From Ramlibacter aurantiacus (GTDB lineage: Bacteria; Pseudomonadota; Gammaproteobacteria; Burkholderiales; Burkholderiaceae_C), in NCBI RefSeq assembly GCF_016722895.1, contig NZ_JAEQNA010000003.1, forward strand, positions 248,001 through 312,000: DNA of 64,000 bases. The letters are read 5' to 3'. The notes under the pieces were generated by a model. It made no database searches, had not been told where the DNA came from, and saw nothing but the letters and a program-made list of their open reading frames with translations. Of this stretch, positions 47,582 to 55,998 are shown in pieces. Both the position numbers and the translations under genes were made by a program. How positions within the stretch are numbered: the stretch's first letter is position 1; each line of letters begins with the position of its first letter.

Positions 47582-49249
47582 TCAATCGGCGCGCAGCGGC
47601 GGCAGCAGCAGCGGCGCCGGGCGGCCGTAGCTCGCGGCGAGTGGCGCCAGGACGTCCCGCTCGAGTCGCTCACGCGTGCGCCGTGCCAGCAAAGGCGAGC
47701 CGGTCTCCCGCAAGGTGCTTTCCACCTGACCGAGTCGCTGGTACGCCACGTCGGCAGCGCTGACACCCATCATGCCGGTGTCGGCAGCGCCTTCCAGGAA
47801 ACGGGTGCCCAGCTCGAACGCCCGCTGGCCGATCCGGTCTTCGACATAGCGCGACACCTGTGGCCGCAGCGTGACAGGAAACACCGGCAACGACTCTCGC
47901 AGGAATTGCCGGCGCTGCTGCACCAGTTCGAGCAGCTCCTGCAGTTGCGTGGGAGCGCCCAGCGCCGCGGGGCGAACCGCTTCGATCGCACGGTCCTCCA
48001 TGAAGGGTTGTTCGAGCAGGCGCCCCAGTCCATCGCCCAGGGCCGCGCGCTCCGGCGCCAGGGCATAGCGCTGCTGCCCCGGCAGCCACACCAGCCCCGA
48101 ACCTGCCCGTGCGAAGTGGGCTTCGAACCGGCGCTGGAACGCGGCATGCTTGACCTGCGCCTGCACCTTCAATCGCTCGGCCGCCTCGGCGCCCAGCAGG
48201 GGTGTCGCGGCGACCTGCTGCAGCAGTCGCTCGTGGGCTGGGCCGAGTTCCTGCGCGCCTGGGCGCATCCATTCGTGCGGCCCGCGCGACAGCAACCGGG
48301 CCTGGCGTTCGATGAGCGCGTGAGCCGACTTCAGCCGCGCCACGCTGGCCGCGAAGGCGACCGGCGAGGTGGCGGGCTCGAACAGGCTGGACGGGCGCAA
48401 ACGCGCGAGCTGGTCTTCGGCCGCCAGCAGTTCGTGACGATCCAGCCACTGCGCGTGCAGGGTGGACATGCCCCTGGAGACGGTGCACCACATGCCCCAC
48501 CGCACCCGCTCGACCAGTGCCTGGAGCTGCGACGGGGGCAGGGCCGTCGACGCGTGGAACAGCTCCAGGCTGCGCAGGGCGCCTCCCGACAGCTCGGCAT
48601 GCAGGCTGTAGCGCACCAGCATGCGCATGGCCTCGGGGTCTGCCGTGTCGGGGTCCTGCAGCGAGCGCAGCGCCGCGATGGCCCGGTCGAGTTCCTGCAC
48701 GGCGGCGAGATGGCGCGCCATGCTGGCATGGGCAGGCAGCTCCTCCAGCCCCGCGCCCGAGGATGCCGCGCCGGGGCCCGCCAGTTGCACGGGCGAGGTG
48801 CAATCGGTGCCGACCAGCGCCTCGCCCGACACCGGATGACGACCCACGCCGCTGAGGCTCGCCACGCGCGCGTCGAGCTCGCGCCGAATGGTCTCGACCA
48901 CGATCTGGCTGAAGGCCCTGTCGATGCGCGCGGCAGCCCGTTCCTCGAGGTCGTCGAACGCATGCCAGGACCCGGGCATCACGAGCGACCAGCTGGTGTC
49001 GTCGCGCAGCCGCTCCACCGCCGACAGCAGGGCCATCGCACGTTGGCGATACCAGTCCGGGTGAACCTGGTCGCGTTGAGTGAAGCTGCTGCGCAGCAAC
49101 TCGTCCGCGCGCAGCTGGTTCAGCACCTGCGTGAGCTCTTGCTGCCACGGCTGCAGGCGCAGCGTGGCGAAAGCCAGTCCCACGGCCCAGGCAGCCAGGA
49201 CCCCCATGACCAGCAGGCGCAGCGCCGAGCGACGACGACGGGCGGTCAC
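47582..49249 (-). CDS. Membrane-anchored protein of unknown function
   Basis: A 555-residue protein with one N-terminal membrane helix (LRLLVMGVLAAWAVGLAFATL) and a long alpha-helical, probably periplasmic region. The segment WSLVMPGSWHAFDDLEERAAARIDRAFSQIVVETIRREL has a faint look of the TssM/IcmF periplasmic region, but no ATPase or other type VI genes are present, so I do not assign it. Start is GTG at 49249, overlapping the stop of a 52-residue upstream gene as GTGA. The stop is 1 base from the convergent epimerase stop. Confidence 0.7.
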   Translation of the reverse strand: MTARRRRSALRLLVMGVLAAWAVGLAFATLRLQPWQQELTQVLNQLRADELLRSSFTQRDQVHPDWYRQRAMALLSAVERLRDDTSWSLVMPGSWHAFDDLEERAAARIDRAFSQIVVETIRRELDARVASLSGVGRHPVSGEALVGTDCTSPVQLAGPGAASSGAGLEELPAHASMARHLAAVQELDRAIAALRSLQDPDTADPEAMRMLVRYSLHAELSGGALRSLELFHASTALPPSQLQALVERVRWGMWCTVSRGMSTLHAQWLDRHELLAAEDQLARLRPSSLFEPATSPVAFAASVARLKSAHALIERQARLLSRGPHEWMRPGAQELGPAHERLLQQVAATPLLGAEAAERLKVQAQVKHAAFQRRFEAHFARAGSGLVWLPGQQRYALAPERAALGDGLGRLLEQPFMEDRAIEAVRPAALGAPTQLQELLELVQQRRQFLRESLPVFPVTLRPQVSRYVEDRIGQRAFELGTRFLEGAADTGMMGVSAADVAYQRLGQVESTLRETGSPLLARRTRERLERDVLAPLAASYGRPAPLLLPPLRAD

Positions 49250-49404
49250 ATTCCCGCCCCGCCCGTGGCCGAGAGCAGGTTGCGCAAGGGCCAGGTCTGC
49301 CACAGCCACAGGATCTCCGAGGCGACGAGCAGGCTCACGGCCACCACCAGGTGAGGTATCCATCGGCGCGCGCGCAGCCGCAGTCGTCGGGCAGTGCGTT
49401 TCAT
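49246..49404 (-). CDS. Small single-helix membrane protein, coupled to the downstream gene
   Basis: A 52-residue peptide: a basic N-terminus (MKRTARRLRLRARR), one hydrophobic helix (HLVVAVSLLVASEILWLW) and a short polar tail. It stops with TGA overlapping the GTG of the next gene (GTGA), strong evidence for a real, coupled gene although it is too short for routine gene finders. No Shine-Dalgarno is obvious. It may be a partner subunit of the 555-residue membrane protein. About 188 bp upstream to the next gene hold only promoter sequence. Confidence 0.6.
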   Translation of the reverse strand: MKRTARRLRLRARRWIPHLVVAVSLLVASEILWLWQTWPLRNLLSATGGAGM

Positions 49405-49592
49405 GAGGGCAGGCGCATGGGGCGGTGGTGGGCTACGCGCCTGAGGCTAACCAGCGGTCGACCCGGTAGCGTCGGTTCGGTGCTGCACGTCTTGTGGGAA
49501 GACACCTCATGTTCGGCGCGGGTCAATGGTTGACTTGCGCCCGCCCTTTGGCCACCCTAGGCGGCATCCGAACACACTCGTCGAAGGAAACC

Positions 49593-50042
49593 ATGGCCGC
49601 TGCCGCCGCTGACCACCTGTTGCACGACTTGGGCCACGCGCTGGGCCTGGAGCTGGCGTTCGACGAGGCGGGGTTATGCCGGCTGGTGGTCGATCGGCAA
49701 TGGCATGTTGGCATCTTGTTCGATGCCGGCCGGGATCACCTGGTGCTCACGTGCCCTCTGCACACCCCGCAGGCCGACACGCTGGACCCCGCCTGGCTGC
49801 TGCTGATGCTCAAGGGCAATTGCACGGCCATCGGCGGCGTGCCGGCCACGCTGTCCGTGGCGCCGGACGGCTTTCCCTGTGCGCAGGCCGACATACCTGT
49901 GCGCGACACCGGCTTGCGAACCCTGATGCGCCGCCTGGAGCAGTTGCTGGAAGTCGCTCAAGCGTGGTCGACACGGCTGTCGCAGCCACCGGGAGATGCC
50001 GCATCGGTGCGCAAGAGGCCCCAGCCGAGGCTCATGGCCTAG
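49593..50042 (+). CDS. CesT-family type III secretion chaperone-like protein
   Basis: A 149-residue acidic protein matching the Tir-chaperone fold: LLHDLGHALGLELAFDEAGLCRLVVDRQ at the start, then LVLTCPL and LLMLKGNC, and a C-terminal helix LRTLMRRLEQLLEVAQAW. Such proteins keep type III effectors unfolded. GAAGGA precedes the ATG at 49593. It converges with the sigma/HATPase fusion gene, overlapping it by 11 bp. No secretion apparatus genes are in this window, so it may serve a distant system or be a relic. Confidence 0.65.
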   Translation: MAAAAADHLLHDLGHALGLELAFDEAGLCRLVVDRQWHVGILFDAGRDHLVLTCPLHTPQADTLDPAWLLLMLKGNCTAIGGVPATLSVAPDGFPCAQADIPVRDTGLRTLMRRLEQLLEVAQAWSTRLSQPPGDAASVRKRPQPRLMA

Positions 50043-50583
50043 GGTGCTGCACGGCGCCGTGCAGGCGCTTGCTGAAACAGACCTGGTTGCGCGGCGGCCG
50101 GCCGTCGCCATCGAGCAGTCGGTACTTCACCCGATCTGCCGTGCGACGCACGAAGAGCAGACCCAGCCCGCCGATCTGTCGTTCCTCGAGGGCCAGCGTG
50201 GTGTCGGGTTCGGGCACCAGCAGGGGGTTGAACGGCGGTGCGCTGTCGGTGAGGCTCACGCAGATGGCGCCGCGCACGATGCGGGCCTCGACCAGCACCG
50301 TGCCGCTGGGGTCCTCGTGGTACAGCCAGGTGGACAGCTCGGACGCTCCTCGGAAGCTGGCGTAGCTCTGGGCCGCTTCGACAAAGGCCTGCTGGGTGAT
50401 TTCCTCGGCGTCGGTTCCCCAGCCGATGTGCTTGACGATGAACCGATAGAGCCGGTGCTGATGGGTTTGCACCAGCTGTCGGAAGAGCGCTTCGTCTGCG
50501 GGGGCAGGTGTGCGCGGAAGTCCTTCAGGCTGACTCAGGGGCGCCTGGACAGGAGACTCAGCTGGGGCGGGGTGGGCAATCAC
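50032..50583 (-). CDS. Fusion of ECF sigma region 2 with the C-terminal half of an RsbW/BtrW-like HATPase
   Basis: A 183-residue protein. Residues about 31-88 are ECF sigma region 2: RLYRFIVKHIGWGTDAEEITQQAFVEAA (in part), then FRGASELSTWLY. At that point, where region 3/4 should begin, the chain passes directly into EDPSGTVLVEARI, LTDSAPPFNPL and IGGLGLLFVRRTADRV, the G1/G2 boxes and end of an anti-sigma HATPase. The N-box (Glu-xx-Asn) of the kinase and region 4 of the sigma are both missing. The GTG at 50583 has GGAG 6 bases upstream; an in-frame TTG at 50595 is the alternative. Probably a deletion between adjacent sigma and anti-sigma genes. Confidence 0.72.
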   Translation of the reverse strand: MIAHPAPAESPVQAPLSQPEGLPRTPAPADEALFRQLVQTHQHRLYRFIVKHIGWGTDAEEITQQAFVEAAQSYASFRGASELSTWLYHEDPSGTVLVEARIVRGAICVSLTDSAPPFNPLLVPEPDTTLALEERQIGGLGLLFVRRTADRVKYRLLDGDGRPPRNQVCFSKRLHGAVQHPRP

Positions 50584-50630
50584 GGGCAGCTCCAAGGACT
50601 ACGGTTCAGCCGTAAATTGCCTCAGAACTA

Positions 50631-51188
50631 CTAGTTAGTCAAGGCGGTTAGTCCTTTTATAAGCAGTTCGATCGCCCGCTGATGCGAAACGGGTGCGCCG
50701 TCGCGCGAGGTCTCATGCTCCACACACTGGCGCAGATGGGCATCGAGTGCCTCCCGTTCCGCGGCCGACACGGAGCCGGGTTCCCGGTGGACGGCTTGCA
50801 GCGCTTCCTTGAAGCCCGGTCCGGAGAGCACGGCAGAGAATCTGATGAGGGTGGCGAAATTGACCCCCTCGAAAACACCGGTCCGGTCGAGTACACGCTC
50901 GTCCTGGACGGTGCGCAGGTGAAGGGGCTCCGAGCGGATGGCGGGCAGGCCGAGTTCGGTGGCTGACATGGATGGGCGGGTCAGCCAGGCCATTGAGTCG
51001 GGAGATTCGGGATTACCCGAGCGATTGATTTCCTGCACGTCGCTGTCCGCCATCAACTGTCCCGAGTTCGACACGTTTTCATCCTTGTGAGATGGCCTGC
51101 CCTTCAGCCCGTCTGCTCGATGCCGCGCCATGGCATGCGCGGCTTCGAGTGGGAGGTGGCCGTTGCCTCTTGAATGGATATTGCTCAT
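50631..51188 (-). CDS. Hypothetical protein next to the type III-like regulatory genes
   Basis: A 185-residue protein I do not recognise. The first about 70 residues are polar and Ser/Asn/Gly/His-rich (MSNIHSRGNGHLP), similar in composition to type III secretion signals. The remainder looks helical (GVNFATLIRFSAVLSG, AAEREALDAHLRQC). It lies 47 bp upstream of the fusion gene on the same strand. It might be an effector, an anti-sigma partner or a HrpJ-like regulator; none of these is established. No clear Shine-Dalgarno precedes the ATG at 51188. Confidence 0.55.
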   Translation of the reverse strand: MSNIHSRGNGHLPLEAAHAMARHRADGLKGRPSHKDENVSNSGQLMADSDVQEINRSGNPESPDSMAWLTRPSMSATELGLPAIRSEPLHLRTVQDERVLDRTGVFEGVNFATLIRFSAVLSGPGFKEALQAVHREPGSVSAAEREALDAHLRQCVEHETSRDGAPVSHQRAIELLIKGLTALTN

Positions 51189-51273
51189 GAGGTGGTGATT
51201 AAATGCCCATGACTTGTAGTCTGCGGCAACGCCCGTATGTGGCCGAGGGCTGGAGGCAGTTCCGCCGCTAGCT

Positions 51274-51287
51274 TGTTAGATGTAACA
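51274..51287. promoter_or_regulatory. Candidate LysR-type operator
   Basis: TGTTA, GATG, TAACA is a perfect 5-bp dyad in the 275-bp region between the unknown gene at 51188 and the LysR gene at 51464. It has the A/T-flanked form of LysR boxes, although the usual T-N11-A spacing is off by one. Confidence 0.35.
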
Positions 51288-51463
51288 GGCGCTTGGCGAA
51301 TCTGTATCGGTGCCGGAAAACGCGTTGCGCCCCGGCAGACAGGTCGGGTGACAAGGGCGGCTTTCAAGGTGCGGCTGCTACCATGCCCCGGATTGCCGAT
51401 GAGGATTGCAACCCCACTCATGGCACTTGTCGGAATGGACCACCAGAAGACGGCCGATGCATC

Positions 51464-52390
51464 ATGAATTCGGATGATCTCGAGTGCTTTGTGCGTATCG
51501 TCAGTTCGGGCAGCCTGAGCAAGGCTGCATTGGAACTGGGCGCCGATCATTCGACCCTGAGCCGCGTGATTGCCCGGCTCGAGGGGGACACTCAGGTGCG
51601 GCTGCTCCACCGCAGCGGGCGTGGCGTCGTCCCGACCGAGGCCGGAAAGGCGTTGTACGAACTGTCGATGGACGTGGTCACTCGGATGGAGAACGCGCGC
51701 AATGCGATCCGCATCTACCAATGCGGTGGCCCTCGCAAACTCGTCATCGCCGCCCAGCCCACCATCGCTCGCATCTCCCTGATTCCCTTGAGCCTGAGAC
51801 TCAAGGAGCAGTTTCCAAATACGCAGCTCAAGATCATCGAAGGGCTGGGCGCGCGAATCCTCAACCTGCTCGCGAGCGGCGAAGTGGACATCGCGCTTTT
51901 CTACCTGCCGAAGAACACCGCCGAATTGAAGGTCGATGTCCTCCTGCATGAACATGTGAGCCTGATCGCGCCGCCGGCGCACACCCACATCGGCGACACC
52001 TTCCCCGTTTCCGGCCTTGGCGGCGTGCCGCTGATCCTTCCCAGCACGTCCTATGGCCTGCGAGTCCTGGCCGAGGGGCTGGCGCAGCAGGCGGGGGTCA
52101 GCCTGAACATCGTTGCCGAATGCGACGGCTCCACCAGCCTCACCAAACACATGGTTCAGGCAGGCCTGGGTTCCACCATCCTGCCCGTGGCGGCCGTCGC
52201 CGACGAATTGGCCCAGGGCAAGCTGCGCGCGGCGCGCCTGGTCGAGCCTGAAGTGGTCCGCCAGATCGGCATCGCCACTTCCAAGAACCGCGCGCCCATC
52301 GTCGGGCACTGGGCGATGATGCGGATCTTCCACGAAGAGATCACCCACATCGTCAAGAGCGGCGGATGGCCGGGCGCGGTGATCGCATGA
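51464..52390 (+). CDS. LysR family transcriptional regulator
   Basis: A 308-residue LTTR. N-terminal winged helix (1-60) starts MNSDDLECFVRIVSSGSLSKAA, with recognition helix HSTLSRVIARLE. The C-terminal effector domain has LPSTSYGLR and VAECDGSTSLTKHMVQAGLG, close to nitrogen-assimilation/Cbl-like LTTRs. Convergent with the molybdenum hydroxylase gene (4-bp gap). It may control the catabolic island at 52-61 kb; LTTRs usually regulate neighbours. No strong Shine-Dalgarno is seen. Confidence 0.88.
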   Translation: MNSDDLECFVRIVSSGSLSKAALELGADHSTLSRVIARLEGDTQVRLLHRSGRGVVPTEAGKALYELSMDVVTRMENARNAIRIYQCGGPRKLVIAAQPTIARISLIPLSLRLKEQFPNTQLKIIEGLGARILNLLASGEVDIALFYLPKNTAELKVDVLLHEHVSLIAPPAHTHIGDTFPVSGLGGVPLILPSTSYGLRVLAEGLAQQAGVSLNIVAECDGSTSLTKHMVQAGLGSTILPVAAVADELAQGKLRAARLVEPEVVRQIGIATSKNRAPIVGHWAMMRIFHEEITHIVKSGGWPGAVIA

Positions 52391-52394
52391 AGGT

Positions 52395-55283
52395 TCAGCG
52401 GCCCAGGATGAAGTAGGCGGCCGCCACCACCGCCAGCGCCAGCGACGCGGCGCCGTACGCGACCAGCCGGGTCCGCCAGGGCAGGGGCTTGCTGGGCGCT
52501 CGGGCCGCCGGGCTCGCCGGACCAGCCGACAGCACCCGGTTGAAGCGATCGAAGAACTCCTTCGCGGTCTGCCGCGCGACGCCGTCGATCAGGCGCGAGC
52601 CGACCTGGGCCAGCTTGCCTTCGATCTGGCTGGCGACGCGGTAGGACAGGCGGGTGTGGTCGCCCTCGGGCGTGAGTTTCACCGTCGCCGTGCCCTTGGC
52701 AGATCCGGCGAAGCCGCCCTTGCCTTCGAAGGCCAGCGAGTAAGAACGCGGGGGGTTCAGATCGAACAGCCGCAGCTTGCCCTTGAATCGCATCTTCACC
52801 GGCCCGACCGCGGCGAGCAGGGTGATGGCGAAGTCGGTGTCCGACTCCTGCTCGATCTGTTCGCAGCCTGGGATGCACTGTTGCAGCACGGCTGGATCGT
52901 TCAGCCCCTGCCACACCCTGTCGACGGATGCGGGAACCAGCTCCTGGCTTTGCAGCAGCGTGGGCTCGTCCTCCTTCGATACTGGCGTCGGCTCGGAGGG
53001 CGCGTGGATGAGGCTCCACACGGTGCAGGGCGTCAGCGGAAGTGCCTTGGGTTGGACCTTCAAGCTGGCCAGGGCTGCCGCAATGGCGTTGGCCAGCAAG
53101 CCACCCACCGGGATGATTCCTCCCTCGCCCGCGCCCTTGGCGCCCAGCGGGTTCAAGGGTGACGGGTGATTCTCGAGCTCCATGGCGCGGATGCGTGGGA
53201 AGTCGCTTGCGCTGGGCATCAGGTAGTCGGCCAGGCTGCCGGCCAGGAACTGGCCGTCGGCGTCATACGCCAGGTGCTCCAGGAACACGCCGCCAAGCCC
53301 CTGCACCACGGCACCCACGGCTTGTCCTTTGGCGGTCAGGGGGTTGATGATCCGGCCGATGTCTTCGACGGTGAAGTAATCGAGCAGCTCCACCCGCCCG
53401 GTCTCGGGATCCACGGTCACGTGGGCGGCCGCCGCGCCGTAGGCATAGGTGTTGGTGTTGCTGCGGAATTCACCGTCCACGCCCAGTCCCAGCTGGCCGA
53501 GCTCGGCCCGGCTGGCGCTGCGATCGCCAAACGACGCGCGGAGGCCGCGCGAAAGCTCGATCTGCTCCGCCGCGCACTGCCACTGCTCGGCCAGCGTGGC
53601 GCGGACCTTCTCTTTCAGCTCGTTCGCCACGGTGAGCACGGCCGAGCCGCCCATGATGGTCGAGCGCGAGTGGTGCGAGCCGAAGCCTTCCTGCAGCAGG
53701 TTGGTCGAGCCGTGGCGCACGCGAATGCACTCGATCGGCACCTGGAGCGCGTCGGCGGCGATCTGCGACATCACGGTCACCATGCCCTGCCCGAGATCCA
53801 CCGATCCGACGGTGAGCTCGATGGTGCCGTCGGGGCCGATCGAGATGCGGGCCGTCTCCTTGGTGCCGGCGCCACCCCCTTCGATGAAGCAGCCCACGGC
53901 CATGCCGTGGTACTTGCCATCGACCAGCCGCCCCTGCAGCTGGCGCTTGTCGTCCCAGCCGAATTCGAGCAGGCAGCGATCGAGCGTTTCCAGGTAGTCG
54001 CCGCTGTCCAGTTCCTCGGCGCGGCGCGGCTGGTCGAGCACCGCGATGGGGTAGGGCATCTGGCCGGGCTTGACCAGGTTGATGCGGCGGAATTCCACCG
54101 GGTCGATGCCCAGGTCGCTGGCAGCCATGTCGAACAGGCGCTCGCGGAAGAAGTCGGCCTCGAAACGCCCCGGTCCGCGATACGAGCCGATCGGCCCCTT
54201 GTTGGTCAGGTAGACCTCGGTGCGCACATCGACATGGGCGATGTCGTACGGCCCGCAGAGGAACTGCGTGACGTTGCGCGACGGTACCGGGCCGCTGGTG
54301 CGCATGTAGGCGCCGGCATCCACCTTGACCTGGCCGCGCAGCGCGAGGATGCGGCCATCGGGCTGGCAGACGATCTCGACCTCGGCCACCATCTCGCGTG
54401 AATGGTTGGTCCCGAGCAGGCTTTCCAGGCGGTCCTCGATCCACTTCACCGGGCGCCCGAGGGCCCGAGCGGCGAACGGCACCAGGAAGTCCTCGGGATA
54501 GAACTCCCCGCGCACACCGAAGCCGCCGCCGACATCCACCTCGATCATGTCGACGCGGTCCTTGGGCAGCGACAGGGCGTCCGCCAGCGTCGCTCGGTTG
54601 AAGAACGGCACCTTGGTCGAGCCGTAGACGACCATCCGGCCGGCACCGTCGTCCCACTCGGCCACCAGGCCGCGGGTCTCCATGGGCTGTGCGCTGTGGC
54701 GCTGCACGCCCAGGGTTTCGCGGCGCCGGTAGGCGCCTTGCACGGCCTGCGCGTCGCCCTTGGTGGCGGTGTAGGTGACCGCACGGTTGCTGTCGGCGCC
54801 TGCAAAAAGCAGCGTGTCGCCCCGGGCCGAAGCTTCCCATGAGGCCACGGCCGGAAGCGCTTCGATATCCAGAACGATGGCAGCCGCCGCATCCTCGGCC
54901 CGGGCAGGGGTGTCGGCGATGACGATGGCCACGGGTTCGCCCACGTAGCGCACGATGCCCTCGGCGATGACGGGCTGCCGGAAAGGCTGCAGTTCCGGGA
55001 TGCCCGCCAGCCGCACCGGCACCCGCGGCACCATGCCCTCGGCCGTTCCAGCGGCGATGTCTTGCGCGGTGTAGATCGCCCGGACTCCGGGCAGGACCAG
55101 GGCGCGTTCCCGGTCGATGCCCCGGATGCGGCCGTGGGCCACCGGGCTGCGCAGGATGGAGGCATGCAACATGCCCTCGAGGTGGATGTCGTCGACGAAC
55201 CGGGCGCCGCCCGACAGCAGCCTGGGGTCCTCGCGCCGTTGGGTGTACTGCCCGACGTACTTGGCGGCGGCAGTGGCGCTCAT
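52395..55283 (-). CDS. Molybdenum hydroxylase large subunit fused to a membrane-anchored CoxG domain
   Basis: A 962-residue fusion. Residues 1-760 are a xanthine dehydrogenase/aldehyde oxidase-type molybdopterin subunit: GGFGVRGEFYPED, SYRGPGRFEADFF and GAKGAGEGG (active-site Glu about 718). The AYxCSFR loop of CO dehydrogenase is absent, so the substrate is probably a heteroaromatic or aldehyde. From about 773 to 918 a CoxG/SRPBCC domain follows (VPASVDRVWQGLNDP), then a linker and one membrane helix (about 937-960). Neither the FAD nor the 2Fe-2S subunit gene is adjacent. GGGAG lies 6 bases before the ATG at 55283. RidA follows upstream on the same strand. Confidence 0.85.
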   Translation of the reverse strand: MSATAAAKYVGQYTQRREDPRLLSGGARFVDDIHLEGMLHASILRSPVAHGRIRGIDRERALVLPGVRAIYTAQDIAAGTAEGMVPRVPVRLAGIPELQPFRQPVIAEGIVRYVGEPVAIVIADTPARAEDAAAAIVLDIEALPAVASWEASARGDTLLFAGADSNRAVTYTATKGDAQAVQGAYRRRETLGVQRHSAQPMETRGLVAEWDDGAGRMVVYGSTKVPFFNRATLADALSLPKDRVDMIEVDVGGGFGVRGEFYPEDFLVPFAARALGRPVKWIEDRLESLLGTNHSREMVAEVEIVCQPDGRILALRGQVKVDAGAYMRTSGPVPSRNVTQFLCGPYDIAHVDVRTEVYLTNKGPIGSYRGPGRFEADFFRERLFDMAASDLGIDPVEFRRINLVKPGQMPYPIAVLDQPRRAEELDSGDYLETLDRCLLEFGWDDKRQLQGRLVDGKYHGMAVGCFIEGGGAGTKETARISIGPDGTIELTVGSVDLGQGMVTVMSQIAADALQVPIECIRVRHGSTNLLQEGFGSHHSRSTIMGGSAVLTVANELKEKVRATLAEQWQCAAEQIELSRGLRASFGDRSASRAELGQLGLGVDGEFRSNTNTYAYGAAAAHVTVDPETGRVELLDYFTVEDIGRIINPLTAKGQAVGAVVQGLGGVFLEHLAYDADGQFLAGSLADYLMPSASDFPRIRAMELENHPSPLNPLGAKGAGEGGIIPVGGLLANAIAAALASLKVQPKALPLTPCTVWSLIHAPSEPTPVSKEDEPTLLQSQELVPASVDRVWQGLNDPAVLQQCIPGCEQIEQESDTDFAITLLAAVGPVKMRFKGKLRLFDLNPPRSYSLAFEGKGGFAGSAKGTATVKLTPEGDHTRLSYRVASQIEGKLAQVGSRLIDGVARQTAKEFFDRFNRVLSAGPASPAARAPSKPLPWRTRLVAYGAASLALAVVAAAYFILGR

Positions 55284-55375
55284 CGAAGCTCCCGCGCCGG
55301 CACCGCGTGCTTGACGGCGCATGCTTGTCTGCGTTGCATGGATGGCTGCGGCTGGCCGCGCGGGACCGGAAGCGG

Positions 55376-55837
55376 TCAGTCGCGGATCTCCACGATGGCT
55401 TCGATCTCGACCGGGATGCCGTTGGGCAAGGAGTTGGCGCCGGCGGCCGTTCGGGCATGGGTGCCTTTGTCGCCGAACACTTCCATGAACAGATCGGAAC
55501 AGCCGTTGATCACCTTGAAGTGATCCACATAGTCGGCCGTTGCGTTCACCAGGCCGAACACCTTGATGATGTCGACCACGCGGTCCAGGTCTCCCAGGGC
55601 GTGCTTCATCGCGGCGATCAGCAGCAGCCCCACCTGGCGCGCGTGCTGGTAGCCCTGGTCGAGGTCCATGTCGGCGCCCAACTTGCCCTTGGCACGTTCG
55701 CCGTTGGGATAGAGCGGACCCTTGCCCGAGAGGAACAGCAGGTTGCCGCTTCGCTTCGCATGGACGAAGGTGCCGATGGTCTGGCCGATGGGCGGCAGCT
55801 CGATGCCCAGTTCCTGCAGGCGCTGTTCGATTTTCAT
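55376..55837 (-). CDS. RidA family enamine/imine deaminase
   Basis: A 153-residue RidA/YjgF-family protein. ARTAAGANSLPNGIPVEIEAIVEI matches the conserved end with the substrate-binding Arg; FLSGKGPLYPNG is the first signature. It hydrolyses reactive enamine/imine intermediates, typically after pyridoxal- or ring-cleavage reactions. AAGGAGA precedes the ATG at 55837 by 5 bases. Between the molybdenum hydroxylase and the TPP enzyme, it fits a nitrogen-containing substrate pathway. Confidence 0.88.
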   Translation of the reverse strand: MKIEQRLQELGIELPPIGQTIGTFVHAKRSGNLLFLSGKGPLYPNGERAKGKLGADMDLDQGYQHARQVGLLLIAAMKHALGDLDRVVDIIKVFGLVNATADYVDHFKVINGCSDLFMEVFGDKGTHARTAAGANSLPNGIPVEIEAIVEIRD

Positions 55838-55865
55838 GGTTTCTCCTTGTGCATGTGGCCCCCGG

Positions 55866-55995
55866 CCCGATGACTCGATATGGACGAACACCTGGTCGCC
55901 ATCAATCCGGATCGGGTAAGTCTTGAGCGAGTCGCAGACGGGTCCCTGACGGTGCTCGCCGGTCCTGATCTGGAACAGCGCCTGGCGGTGTGGTG
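55866..55995 (-). pseudogene. Remnant of a Rieske-type ferredoxin C-terminus
   Basis: In the frame leading into RidA the minus strand encodes SPHRQALFQIRTGE, then SLKTYPIRIDGDQVFVHIE, the C-terminal half of NirD/HcaC-like Rieske ferredoxins. The first CxH motif is gone and the second CPxH is altered. The fragment starts at the TPP enzyme's stop and has no stop of its own before the RidA ATG. It is probably what is left of a ferredoxin gene deleted between its neighbours. Not a functional gene. Confidence 0.5.
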
Positions 55996-55998
55996 AAT

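Noticed and set aside
47582-49249. TssM/IcmF (type VI secretion) assignment
   Set aside because: Only a faint similarity in one segment; no ATPase domain and no other type VI genes nearby.
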